Source: Paenibacillus sp. 32O-W (lineage in GTDB: Bacteria; Bacillota; Bacilli; Paenibacillales; NBRC-103111). From it: 64,000 nucleotides of DNA. The translations under genes and the position numbers were made by a program. Under the pieces are notes generated by a model. The model did no database searches and was not told the origin of the DNA. It saw only the letters and a program-made list of their open reading frames with translations. Where the stretch lies: positions 1 through 64,000 of the forward strand of contig NZ_VEGP01000011.1 of NCBI RefSeq assembly GCF_007679495.1, given 5' to 3'. This document shows, piece after piece, positions 7,183 through 15,199 of the stretch (the stretch's first letter is position 1; each line of letters opens with the position of its first letter).

Positions 7183-7775
7183 CTACTGTATCCATTGACT
7201 CCTGCGAATTTTGTAATGATTATATGGCTCGTTGTCGATCTCAATCCTGTTCACAAGGTCAAACCCGCATTTTTGAATCACTTTATTGGAGGGCAGGTTA
7301 TGGGTCAGAGCTACCGCGTTCAATTCCTCCACCTTCGTGTGCTCAAATAAATACTTGATTGTCGCCTGTACGGCCTGGGTAGTGTACCCCATACTTCTAT
7401 GATCTCTGGAGATGGCAAACACAATCTCTCTATTTGGCGGCGGTAATTCCTCCTTTATCCCCGTACAGCACCAGCCTATAAACTCGCGGTTGCCTTCAAA
7501 ATAATTCCTAGACGAAGACGAAGCTGACCAATATGCCCTCCTTCTGTGATCGCTCGGAGGAATTTTTTATTCTCGACCGTTTCATAATGGATTAACCAGT
7601 GAAGCCTTTGCTCCTTAGGAACGTTCCAATCCGGCAAATACTGTGTAATCTCGGGCTGTTGCGTCAGAGCATATAAGTCATCCAAATCTTCAACTCTATA
7701 TTCTCGTAAAATAATTTCGCTGCATTCAATGGTGAACTCATCGTCCGCGCTCTTAAGCTTCTTATCCGCATTCAT
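7183..7775 (-). pseudogene. GNAT acetyltransferase gene with a single-base frameshift
   Basis: The N-terminal part (from 7775, start behind TAGGAGGGTTTAT) encodes a RimJ/RimL-like GNAT domain: ECSEIILREYRVEDLDDLYAL, then GGHIGQLRLRLGIILKAT, where it shifts into ASL-stop. Restoring one C (a G on the plus strand near 7488) gives ILKATREFIGWC and continues into the second frame. That frame runs through REIVFAISRDHRSMGYTTQA, the acetyl-CoA-binding region, and CGFDLVNR to the stop at 7183. The repaired protein would be about 197 residues, normal for the family. A sequencing error cannot be excluded. The ORF lies directly downstream of the ECF sigma gene. Confidence 0.8.
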
Positions 7776-7785
7776 ATAAACCCTC

Positions 7786-8694
7786 CTATCCTAAACTTTG
7801 CTTGATCTCCTGAAAACGACGAAGTTTGTCCGGGTTCATGACCATATAAATGTTCAAAATTCGTCTTGAGCGCGGTTCCCGGTGAAAACAAATTGCCAGA
7901 ACGGCTCGCCATTGGCGGGTTAACAGCACCCCGACCTCCCCGTTCAAATGAACGGCTGCCATCTCCCCGTCGAAGGTGCCTTTGGTCTTCACGCCACGCA
8001 GGAAAGCAAGTACGCGGTCCATGCCAAAGATCGGCCTGTAGGCTGCTTTTGTTTTGCCGCCGCCATCCGTAATGAGCGTCACTTCTTCCCGCAAATGCTT
8101 GACGAGGCCTTGGACGTCCCCGGTTTGAACGGCATGAATGAACTGTTTGACAAAAAAGGCCGCCACTTCACCTGACTCTTCCTCCAAGCCCTCTGCCGGC
8201 TCCGGTGCTGCCTGATTCATCTTCTGCTTGGCCCGGCTGAATATTTTCCGGCAGTTGCTCTCGGTCCGCTCCAGCATCCCAGCTATTTCCGGGTAGCTAT
8301 ATCCCAAAATATCCTTCAGGATAAAGAGCGCCCGTTCCTGCGGAGACAAAGTTTGCAGCATGACCAGCAGCGCGTATCTCACTCGCTCGTCCCTTTCCGC
8401 CTTCTCTTCCGGCTGTCCATCGATGCTGTCCAGGATCGGCTCCGGCAGCCACGGGCCCACATACTGCTCCTTCTGGCGGGCACCGGACTGCAGTAAATTA
8501 AGACAGCGGTTAATTGTCGTTTTCACTAAATAGGATTTTGGGCTTACCACCTGGTTCCAATCCTGCCTGGATAAACCTACAAATACATCGTGCACGATAT
8601 CTTCCGCATCCGCTACCGATCCCAGCATGCGGTAAGCGATCCGGAACAGTTGGCCTTTGTAATCGGAGTAAAACTCTTCGAGCAACAACTCCAT
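7786..8694 (-). CDS. ECF41-type RNA polymerase sigma factor (SigJ-like)
   Basis: A 302-residue sigma factor with region 2 at about residues 8-70, a WLPEP linker motif, region 4 around 115-165 (LSPQERALFILKDILGYSY) and a C-terminal SnoaL-like domain. That domain carries DGGGK and NPDKL. WLPEP, DGGGR/K and NPDKL are the hallmarks of the ECF41 group, in which the C-terminal extension controls activity instead of an anti-sigma factor. GGAAGGAG directly abuts the ATG at 8694, so the true start may be a TTG two codons further in. It faces an AhpD-like gene across a promoter of the ECF41 type, the standard ECF41 arrangement. Confidence 0.93.
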   Translation of the reverse strand: MELLLEEFYSDYKGQLFRIAYRMLGSVADAEDIVHDVFVGLSRQDWNQVVSPKSYLVKTTINRCLNLLQSGARQKEQYVGPWLPEPILDSIDGQPEEKAERDERVRYALLVMLQTLSPQERALFILKDILGYSYPEIAGMLERTESNCRKIFSRAKQKMNQAAPEPAEGLEEESGEVAAFFVKQFIHAVQTGDVQGLVKHLREEVTLITDGGGKTKAAYRPIFGMDRVLAFLRGVKTKGTFDGEMAAVHLNGEVGVLLTRQWRAVLAICFHREPRSRRILNIYMVMNPDKLRRFQEIKQSLG

Positions 8695-8779
8695 CTCCTT
8701 CCCGTTTAATCAACCGGCACCCTCCAGACTTGATGCGCCTCTGCTCTTTCTGACATATTATACTTCTCTCTAAGCTGAA

Positions 8780-8806
8780 TGTCACAAATCGGGGGGCTTG
8801 ATTGTC
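8780..8806 (+). promoter_or_regulatory. ECF41-dependent promoter of the AhpD-like gene
   Basis: TGTCACA (8780-8786), 16 bases, then TGTC (8803-8806). The ECF41 consensus I recall is TGTCACA-N16-CGTC; only one base differs. The start codon of the AhpD-like gene is at 8848. Confidence 0.8.
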
Positions 8807-8847
8807 TTAACTAATGCAAGCAAACATTTAATCAGGAGGAATTGGAA

Positions 8848-9297
8848 ATGAGTCTAAGAATCAATCACTATCAAGCAAATTCTGGGGCCTACGAGGCCAT
8901 GATGGCACTGGAAGCCTTCGTCAAAAAAAGCGGCTTGGATCCGGTCTTATACGAGCTGATTAAAGTGAGGGTTTCGCAAATCAACGGCTGCTCATTCTGT
9001 ATCGATAAGCACGGTAAAGATATGCTGAAGAATGGCGAGAGCATCGACCGCCTCCTGCTTCTGACCGCATGGCGTGAAGTCTCCCTTTATTCGGACAAGG
9101 AAAAGGCCGCTCTGGAGCTGGCCGAGCATGTTACCAACATTGGGGAAGCCGGAGTGCCGGACCATGTGTACGATCAGGTTCGTGCCCATTTCGACGAGAA
9201 GGAATATATTGACCTGATCATGGCGATCAATACCATCAACGGCTGGAACCGGCTCGGAATAGCTACCGGAATGTCGCCGGGCTGTTTCGTCCGCTAA
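8848..9297 (+). CDS. AhpD-like carboxymuconolactone decarboxylase-family protein
   Basis: A 149-residue alkylhydroperoxidase-like protein. The redox motif CSFCIDKH places cysteines at residues 48 and 51 and a histidine at 55, as in the AhpD core. The helices before (YELIKVRVSQINGC) and after (LLTAWREVSLYSDKEKAALELAE) match the family. The ATG at 8848 is chosen because AGGAGGA lies seven bases upstream; a TTG six bases earlier is too close. It is the expected ECF41 partner: genes of the carboxymuconolactone decarboxylase, oxidoreductase or epimerase type next to the sigma gene are its main target. Role likely in detoxifying peroxides or related compounds. Confidence 0.92.
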   Translation: MSLRINHYQANSGAYEAMMALEAFVKKSGLDPVLYELIKVRVSQINGCSFCIDKHGKDMLKNGESIDRLLLLTAWREVSLYSDKEKAALELAEHVTNIGEAGVPDHVYDQVRAHFDEKEYIDLIMAINTINGWNRLGIATGMSPGCFVR

Positions 9298-9343
9298 TTT
9301 TCCGGCTTCGAGCGGATCCGTTATTATCATAGCAATACGACAA

Positions 9344-9387
9344 AGGCAGGCCTACCCTCGTTATCCGAAGGATGGTCTGCCTGTTTT
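9344..9387 (+). terminator. terminator after the AhpD-like gene
   Basis: AGGCAG (9344-9349) pairs with CTGCCT (9376-9381), with an inner imperfect GCCTACC/GGATGGT-like extension, followed by GTTTTT. It ends the plus-strand transcript about 50 bases after the stop codon. Confidence 0.8.
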
Positions 9388-9450
9388 TCGTTCCTATCCT
9401 ATTGTCCCAGTAGATAATTTGAAGTTTCCGCCCCGTGCAGCTTCTAACGT

Positions 9451-10404
9451 TTACTTCCCCTCCGGTTGGTGCTCCTGCTGCTCCATCACGACAGAACCGT
9501 CATCCAGTCGAAGCCAGGTGTCGAACCGTCGTTCACCGGCGTGAAGGCGAATCATTCTTGCGCCGCGCGGGAACCCTTCGCGTCCGTACGTATTGAACCC
9601 GGTCGCCCGTCCGTAACAGAGCCTGATTCCGTGAAGCCAGCCGGTATAATCGTTGATATGGTCATGCCCGACGAAGGTTCCCATGACGTCGCCCCTTTCA
9701 ACCATGGCCGAGAATAATCCGCTGTTCACCTGCGGACAGCATACTTCCTCATACTTATGCCCGTAACACACCTCTCGCTCCCATACTTCGCGGTACTCAG
9801 GCAGCGGAATATGGAGAAAAGCAAGTCCCGGCAGCGGGCTGCCCCCATTCTGTGCCGTCAAGCGGACGGATTCGCGCTCATACCAGGCGACCTGGTCTCG
9901 CCGAATCCAGTCATACCCTTTGACATGCGGAATACAGGACATATTTCCGGAATCGAAGAAATAAAGCACCGCTCCGGTTTTCCCATCCGCATTTTGTATT
10001 TGTATTATATAATTTCCGACTCCGCTGATTTCGTCCGGGCCGGGTTCGGCAACCGCATAGCGGTATTCCGTCACCGCCTCCATCAGTTCCTGTCTCGTAA
10101 TCTGGGCTTCCGTATCATGATTGCCGAATACTACCGCCCATGACACCTGATGATCCTCGACAACGGAAACGGCGGCGCGAAACGATTTAACAGGGTCATG
10201 ACATCTTCCTGCGGTAATCACATCACCGGTAAAAACGACAAGATCGGGCTGCTCCTCCCGAATTACCATCTGCATCAGTTCGCGGGAGCGGGTATTTTCC
10301 CGTTCGCTATCCAGTCCGGGCTCTCCCCAATCATTCCAATGGACATCCGTAAACTGCGCAATCGTAAAGGTGTTATTTTCGCGAAAAGTGAACACAGACT
10401 TCAT
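9451..10404 (-). CDS. calcineurin-like metallophosphoesterase
   Basis: A 317-residue phosphoesterase with the full set of two-metal motifs in order: DVH (FTDVHW), GDV (FTGDVI), GNHD (VVFGNHDTE) and GHDH (FVGHDHINDY). The architecture resembles the Dcr2/purple-acid-phosphatase-like group annotated as metallophosphoesterase in Paenibacillus. There is no signal peptide, so it is probably cytoplasmic. The ATG at 10404 is preferred (GGGAGG 11 bases upstream) over an upstream start that would add 20 residues without homology. Substrate unknown. A one-mismatch cre-like site lies about 150 bases upstream. The gene is followed by the convergent terminator of the AhpD-like gene. Confidence 0.87.
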   Translation of the reverse strand: MKSVFTFRENNTFTIAQFTDVHWNDWGEPGLDSERENTRSRELMQMVIREEQPDLVVFTGDVITAGRCHDPVKSFRAAVSVVEDHQVSWAVVFGNHDTEAQITRQELMEAVTEYRYAVAEPGPDEISGVGNYIIQIQNADGKTGAVLYFFDSGNMSCIPHVKGYDWIRRDQVAWYERESVRLTAQNGGSPLPGLAFLHIPLPEYREVWEREVCYGHKYEEVCCPQVNSGLFSAMVERGDVMGTFVGHDHINDYTGWLHGIRLCYGRATGFNTYGREGFPRGARMIRLHAGERRFDTWLRLDDGSVVMEQQEHQPEGK

Positions 10405-10550
10405 AGGAATCTGTTCCTCCCATCTTAATCTTGCAAGGATGCGGTAAGCTTGCTTGCCTTCCATTCCTGAAAAACTAACGACTGCCGTATAGCTGAAGCC
10501 AATAACCGCTCGGCTGCTTCATCGGGCAACATACCGCAATATCAATTTAA

Positions 10551-10566
10551 TTGAATGCGCTTTCGA
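10551..10566 (-). promoter_or_regulatory. cre-like site (one mismatch)
   Basis: The minus strand reads TCGAAAGCGCATTCAA, matching WTGNNARCGNWWWCAW except for C in place of T at position 2. It lies about 150 bases upstream of the phosphoesterase start. Position and match are only suggestive. Confidence 0.3.
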
Positions 10567-10649
10567 AGTTTAGCCGTACGCAGCAGCCACCCTGTCAAAT
10601 GGAGCCCTTCCTCCGGATAAAATCAAACTAACCTTCACCCACTCCTTCA

Positions 10650-11420
10650 CTACTCCGCCAATCTGATTTCTACATTTTTCTCCTGCAGGTGCCTGATCCA
10701 TTCCGCAGGGCAATTCCGATCGGTCACAATCATCGATACTTCCTGAAGATCTGCAATTTTGGCAAATGTAGTCACCCCCAGCTTGGAATGATCGGCCAAG
10801 ACGATTGCTTCTTCCGCGCGCTCGATCATTTTGCGGGAGATGCTTGCCTCGTTGACATCGTAGTCCGTAATTCCATCCACCAGCGAGATACCTCCGACGG
10901 AAATAAACGCTTTATGAACCTTAAACTGCTCAAGCATCCGTTCTGTCAGTGATCCGCCAGCCGACTGCAGCTTGATGTCCACCTCGCCACCGGCAAAAAA
11001 GATCCGTCCCGGAAACATCTCCGCCGCCAGCAGCATGGCCGAGATCGAATGTGTAACAATCGTTACATCTGACCGATCGTGCAAATAACGGATCACTTCA
11101 ACTGTAGTCGTCCCGTTGTCAATCATGATCGTTTCCCCGTCTTTGACGAGCCGGGCAGCGCATCTGCCGAGCGCCTCCTTCTCCTCCCGGTGCATTTGCG
11201 CTCTTTGCAAAAACGGTGGCTCGATCATGTTCAGTCGCGTTTTGACGGCCCCGCCGTACACTTTTTTGAGCAGGCCTTCTTTTTCCAACCGATCCAGATC
11301 ACGGCGTATCGTTTCCATCGAAACGTTCAACTGCTCCGATAACTGAGGTACCCGGACCTTTTCCTCTTTCATCAGTTGCTCCAGAATCGTCCTTTTCCGC
11401 TCTTCAAAGGTTAATGACAT
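10650..11420 (-). CDS. DeoR-family transcriptional regulator
   Basis: A 256-residue repressor with an N-terminal DeoR helix-turn-helix (residues about 3-57, VRVPQLSEQLNVSMETIRRD) and the DeoRC sensor domain. The latter has IMIDNGTTTVEVIRYL, FAGGEVD, FISVGGIS and VLADHSKLG, the phosphosugar-binding signature. Start chosen at the ATG behind AGGAGGTGAAGGG, 18 codons inside the longest frame. DeoR proteins usually control sugar or nucleoside operons next to them; none is adjacent here except the phosphoesterase gene just downstream on the same strand, so its target is unclear. Confidence 0.92.
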   Translation of the reverse strand: MSLTFEERKRTILEQLMKEEKVRVPQLSEQLNVSMETIRRDLDRLEKEGLLKKVYGGAVKTRLNMIEPPFLQRAQMHREEKEALGRCAARLVKDGETIMIDNGTTTVEVIRYLHDRSDVTIVTHSISAMLLAAEMFPGRIFFAGGEVDIKLQSAGGSLTERMLEQFKVHKAFISVGGISLVDGITDYDVNEASISRKMIERAEEAIVLADHSKLGVTTFAKIADLQEVSMIVTDRNCPAEWIRHLQEKNVEIRLAE

Positions 11421-11577
11421 CCCTTCACCTCCTGAAATCACCAAATCGGGCGGAACTCCTCTGCAAAACCACATTCTAAATGACTGTTCTGTTGGTTTTT
11501 ATCTATAATACAAACCATTCTTGACTGTTGTCAATGGATTTTTGTTGTATGATGTGGTTTTTGTATTGGTCAGCCAC

Positions 11578-11612
11578 AAAAAAAAGAGAGAGAACCTTAA
11601 CGTTCTCCCTCT
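11578..11612 (-). terminator. terminator of the DUF2277 gene
   Basis: On the minus strand AGAGGGAGAAC pairs with GTTCTCTCTCT, followed by eight Ts (11578-11585). It lies 22 bases after the stop codon at 11634. Confidence 0.9.
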
Positions 11613-11633
11613 TCCTTCACATTCACTCTCAAG

Positions 11634-11912
11634 CTAGCCGTTCCCGTTCCCAAACCTTCTGGCAGCTCTGGCACGAGCCCGTTCGATCTCGATCTCCCGA
11701 TTGCGAAGCCCGGCCTCGGTCACGAGTGAATCCAGCAAACGGCGGGCCGCCAAAGCCACTTCATCGACAGCGCGATCGAACGCCTCCTCGTTCGCCTTCG
11801 AAGGCTTGTTATAGCCCGATAGCTTCCTTACGAACTGGAGGGCGGCCGCCTGTACCTCCTCATCGGTGGCCGGAGGATCGAAATTGAACAAGGTTCTGAT
11901 GTTTCGGCACAT
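11634..11912 (-). CDS. DUF2277 family protein
   Basis: A 92-residue basic, mostly helical protein. The opening MCRNIRTLFNFDPPATDEE and the block ALQFVRKLSGYNKPSKANE are diagnostic for DUF2277, a family of unknown function often found with glyoxalase-type genes. The length is typical. It ends in an arginine/alanine-rich tail. The VOC gene upstream (11954) is on the same strand with a 41-base gap, and a strong terminator follows, so the two probably form a two-gene operon. Confidence 0.9.
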   Translation of the reverse strand: MCRNIRTLFNFDPPATDEEVQAAALQFVRKLSGYNKPSKANEEAFDRAVDEVALAARRLLDSLVTEAGLRNREIEIERARARAARRFGNGNG

Positions 11913-11953
11913 AGCTTTCTCCTTTGGATAATCGTTATCTATTATCCATCTTA

Positions 11954-12367
11954 CTACTTATTGATCACACTTGCATCCATATACATTACTTCCCACAGAT
12001 GGCCGTCGAGATCCTCGAAACTCCGCTGGTACATGAATCCATGGTCCATCGGCTCGTTCGTCTGCTTTCCTCCGGCGGCCAGAGCCCGGTTAACCATTTC
12101 ATCCACCTGTTCCCGGCTCTCTGCCGACAAGGCGATGATCGCTTCCGTACTCTGCGTGGCATCGGCAATTTCCTTCTTGGTGAAATCTTTAAAGCGGCTT
12201 TCCACCAGAAGCATGGCAAAGATATTGTCGTGTATTACCATGCAGGTCGCCTTGTCATCCGTAAATTGGGCATTGAATTCAAACCCTAATGCCGTGAAAA
12301 AATCAATCGACTTCTGCAAATCTTTAACTGGCAAATTAATAAAGATGTTTTTCGTAATCATTTTCAT
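11954..12367 (-). CDS. VOC-family (glyoxalase/bleomycin-resistance fold) protein
   Basis: A 137-residue vicinal-oxygen-chelate protein of the PhnB-like/lactoylglutathione-lyase-related type: NIFINLPVKDLQKSIDFF at the N-terminus, GGKQTNEPMDHGFMYQRSFEDLDGHLWEV at the C-terminus with the conserved DxDGHxWE ending. The start at 12367 is preferred since AGAGGTGATATCA precedes it. Such proteins are metal-dependent and often poorly specified; substrate unknown. Likely cotranscribed with the DUF2277 gene downstream. Confidence 0.88.
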   Translation of the reverse strand: MKMITKNIFINLPVKDLQKSIDFFTALGFEFNAQFTDDKATCMVIHDNIFAMLLVESRFKDFTKKEIADATQSTEAIIALSAESREQVDEMVNRALAAGGKQTNEPMDHGFMYQRSFEDLDGHLWEVMYMDASVINK

Positions 12368-12561
12368 TGATATCACCTCTAGGTTTATGAATTACTTTGA
12401 TTGTAGCACATGACCCGACAGCAAATTTCTTATGGATTGCTATGATGACGACAATGACAATGACAACGAAAAAGTCAAGGGAACGATATTTAAACCAACC
12501 CGATCTTTATTTATGGATGTCTGCCTGGATTTCATAAGCTGATTTGCCTCTAATTGCACTT

Positions 12562-12614
12562 GAAATCGCAGCTTTTTCAGAAACCGCTTTATTGATCAAC
12601 CTAGCTGCGATTTT
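12562..12614. other. long inverted repeat in an otherwise empty 350-base gap
   Basis: GAAATCGCAGCT (12562-12573) is repeated in reverse complement at 12603-12615 with one extra T. A second hairpin, ACCATCG/CGATGGT, sits at 12674-12690 and has T-rich flanks on both strands. These probably end transcription of the AraC gene. Nothing else is visible between 12368 and 12719. Confidence 0.5.
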
Positions 12615-12719
12615 CAACTTACTTTTCGTCCATTGCCCTATTGTTCATTGAATTTACCTGCGCTAAAGCGTTTACCATCGAAGCGATGGTTTTCTTCACT
12701 CAGTGAGAGCGGTCCCGGC

Positions 12720-13517
12720 TCATAATGAATGGGTATGCTGAAGAACGCGATTAAGAAACTGGTTCATCAATAAAGGCAGCGAAATGAGAATGGGCGGATC
12801 GTCCAGGCGAGGTGTACGCAGCATGACCTGCTGATAAGGAACTGCGGAATAAGGCTCCACAATAATGGGCTGCCTGGACCGGGTACGCAAGGTGGTATGC
12901 GGCAGCAGAATATCCTTCGCCTGCATCCCCCAAGAAACTGATGTGGCCATTAAATAGTAGGTGCCCGGCTTAACCCCCTCGAAGCAAAACTCCCCGACGG
13001 AGGACAGAAGAGTTCCGTATAACGGAATCCCTTCGGGAATAGGCTTGGCAAACAAGCCGATCAGAATGACCCCTTCGAACGGAATCTCTGACTGGATATT
13101 CCCTTCTACACGTGAATACGCGCTTGCCGATGCATGAGAGACAGACCAGCGCTCCAGCCTCTGCAAGGAACGGAAATGGTTATCCGCCTGCAGCACCTGA
13201 TTCCGAAAGTCTGCCGGAGTCACGCCTACCCGTTCGGTAAAGCGGGTCGTGAAGGTTCCGAGACTCTGTTGGCCGATCTCCAGACCGATATCGCGAATGC
13301 TTAAATTCGTATTTAACAATAAATCCTTGGCCTTCTGAAGCCTCAGGGAGGAAATATAATAGAGCGGAGGAAGCCCCATCCGCTCCTTGAAAATCCGGGC
13401 GAAATGATAGGGGCTGTAAGCCGCATAACGAGCCAGACGGTCAAGCGATAACGGTTCATAGATATGCTGGTGAATATAGGCAATGACCCCGTCTATTTCC
13501 GGATATCGGTCGGTCAC
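12720..13517 (-). CDS. AraC-family transcriptional regulator
   Basis: A 265-residue protein with the AraC DNA-binding domain at the N-terminus (residues about 8-105). Both helix-turn-helix units are visible: LSLDRLARYAAYSPYHFARIFKE and SIRDIGLEIGQQSLGTFTTRFTE. The C-terminal 150 residues are a separate beta-rich domain that I do not recognise, possibly a ligand-binding module. An N-terminal DNA-binding domain is the reverse of the common AraC order but standard in the SoxS/Rob-like group. It starts at a GTG behind GAGAGGTG. No adjacent target gene is apparent. Confidence 0.88.
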   Translation of the reverse strand: MTDRYPEIDGVIAYIHQHIYEPLSLDRLARYAAYSPYHFARIFKERMGLPPLYYISSLRLQKAKDLLLNTNLSIRDIGLEIGQQSLGTFTTRFTERVGVTPADFRNQVLQADNHFRSLQRLERWSVSHASASAYSRVEGNIQSEIPFEGVILIGLFAKPIPEGIPLYGTLLSSVGEFCFEGVKPGTYYLMATSVSWGMQAKDILLPHTTLRTRSRQPIIVEPYSAVPYQQVMLRTPRLDDPPILISLPLLMNQFLNRVLQHTHSL

Positions 13518-13613
13518 AGTCCCACACCTCTCTTCTGCCGGGATCGGAATAACAGAACGTTAGTTCGTGTAATATTATATATTAATGAGCTCACCTAATC
13601 AACTGTTCAGATG

Positions 13614-13645
13614 AAAAAAATGGTTCCGCTGCATGAACCGTTTTT
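13614..13645. terminator. bidirectional terminator-like hairpin
   Basis: GGTTC (13622-13626) and GAACC (13635-13639) form a short stem with an A run on the left and a T run on the right, so it could act in either direction. It lies between the AraC gene and the second 51-bp repeat array. Confidence 0.5.
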
Positions 13646-13699
13646 ATAGAAGCCCGGGACAGCCAAGAAACTAGAGAAAAGGACCAGACAGGATCGGCA

Positions 13700-13985
13700 A
13701 AGTGCACGACCAAAAGAACGAAGACCAGCAAATGTGCAGGTCTTTGCAGGCATTATGGCCGATATCCGCAAATGACATGCAAAAGTGCAGGTGAATTTGG
13801 CAATTTTGGCTGGCTTTCCGCTTTTGGCGGGAAAAGACCTGCAGATTTGTCCGTCTTTCCCAAGATTTGCCGAATTCGTGCAAAAAGACATGCACTTTTG
13901 CTCTTCTTTGGGGACAGTACCGACAAAGTGCACGTGTCTTGGCCGGGTTTTGACGGATTCTTGCCAATAGACATGCATTATTGCT
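13700..13985. repeat. repeat array 2 with the AGACNTGCA core
   Basis: The cores AGACCTGCA (13835) and AGACATGCA (13886) are 51 bp apart. The inverted form GTGCAGG occurs at 13734 and 13785, also 51 bp apart. Further cores lie at 13702 and 13929 (inverted) and 13969 (direct). Sequence between cores differs from array 1, but the flanking AAAAAGAC...TTTTGCT pattern is shared. Minus-strand frames stay open with a loose 17-residue periodicity, as in array 1. No gene is supported between 13518 and 14154. Confidence 0.75.
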
Positions 13986-14154
13986 TGTCATGGATGTATG
14001 CTTCTTTACTTTCGTTCCCCGGCACTCCGCGGCCTATGGACTTTTTCGCTATATGGGATAATAACGCAAAACTTTACATACCAGCTTACAGATCATATCG
14101 ATATTTTCAGATATAAAGTTCATCTATTCCCTGAGCATGGCAGCCAACAACAGG

Positions 14155-15090
14155 TCACCAGCCGGTAACAGGATGGTCTTGTTCTATTCTAATGCGATAC
14201 AAATTCATTATCCGCACCTGCTCCTCGCTTAGCTTCCGCTGGTCCCAGTACATATGCATCAAGCTATATTCGAAGATTTCCTTTAATTTTAGAAACACAG
14301 GAATTTGCTGCAGCGTTTTATCGGAAATGGCATGCTCCATAAGATATCCGTCAATTAGTGAGGCGAAAATCGATTTCCCGTAATCGCTTATATTTCCCTG
14401 CCCAGCGAAGGTATAGTGAAGCGCGGAATAAAACGGAACCGCCAGATCGTACACCCAGTAATGCTTCTCGCAATCCTGAAAATCTATCATAGTGACCGAT
14501 TGGCCTGGCCCCACTACAATATTCTCCAGCCATAAGTCCCCGTGAATCATCCCATAAGTCGCTTCCTCTATCGGCAGCGCTTTGATCTCCGAAATGACGG
14601 CATGAGCCCGCTCCCGGATTGTTGTCTCTTCCCTGGGGATGTATTGATCGAATTGATATTCTTCCTGATGATGCCAGTCCCCAATATATTTGAAGGGGCG
14701 GCTTTTCTCGTACTCTTTCGTCAAGCGATGCATCCGCCCGATTTGCCGGCCTAATGATTTTAGAACTGAGGCCCTCCACTCCGTCCGTTCCAGATGAGAG
14801 CCCGGAGCAGCCTTATAAAAGACCACCAGATCGTCCCCGGGAAGAATCGTTTCCACCACATGCCCGTTTACCGAGGGAACGGCAGGCGAAACTCCAACTC
14901 CCTGTTCGTACAGAAAATTAGTCCACTGGACTTCTTCCAATTGCTCTTCATAGGTTCTGTATTGGCCGATCCGTGCATAATATATCCCTTGATTTCCGTA
15001 ACAGCGGTACATTCCGTCGCTCACGGCTTCAATTTTTTGCAGAACGACAGGATACCTTTCATTAAGAAAATTCAAGATATCTTCACTCAC
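14155..15090 (-). CDS. phosphotransferase of the APH/CotS-like kinase superfamily
   Basis: A 311-residue protein with the kinase-like fold. The catalytic loop is MIHGDLWLENIVV (HGDxxxxN) and the metal-binding motif is MIDFQDCEKHYWVYDLA. The N-lobe is short, with YYARIGQYRTYEEQLEEVQW. The pattern fits homoserine kinase-like/APH proteins rather than an aminoglycoside-specific enzyme. Start set at the GTG at 15090, nine bases after GAGGAGG; the upstream ATG overlaps that site. No partner gene tells the substrate. It is unrelated in detail to the APH-like gene at 5192. Confidence 0.85.
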   Translation of the reverse strand: MSEDILNFLNERYPVVLQKIEAVSDGMYRCYGNQGIYYARIGQYRTYEEQLEEVQWTNFLYEQGVGVSPAVPSVNGHVVETILPGDDLVVFYKAAPGSHLERTEWRASVLKSLGRQIGRMHRLTKEYEKSRPFKYIGDWHHQEEYQFDQYIPREETTIRERAHAVISEIKALPIEEATYGMIHGDLWLENIVVGPGQSVTMIDFQDCEKHYWVYDLAVPFYSALHYTFAGQGNISDYGKSIFASLIDGYLMEHAISDKTLQQIPVFLKLKEIFEYSLMHMYWDQRKLSEEQVRIMNLYRIRIEQDHPVTGW

Positions 15091-15199
15091 AAGTCCGCAC
15101 CTCCTCACCATCCTCTTGGTTCCATGCAGGTTAACCCGGTTCGATCAACAACTTGCTTACCCGTCCGTTGAGGCGGTCACGATGCTCTACTGCTGTTCC

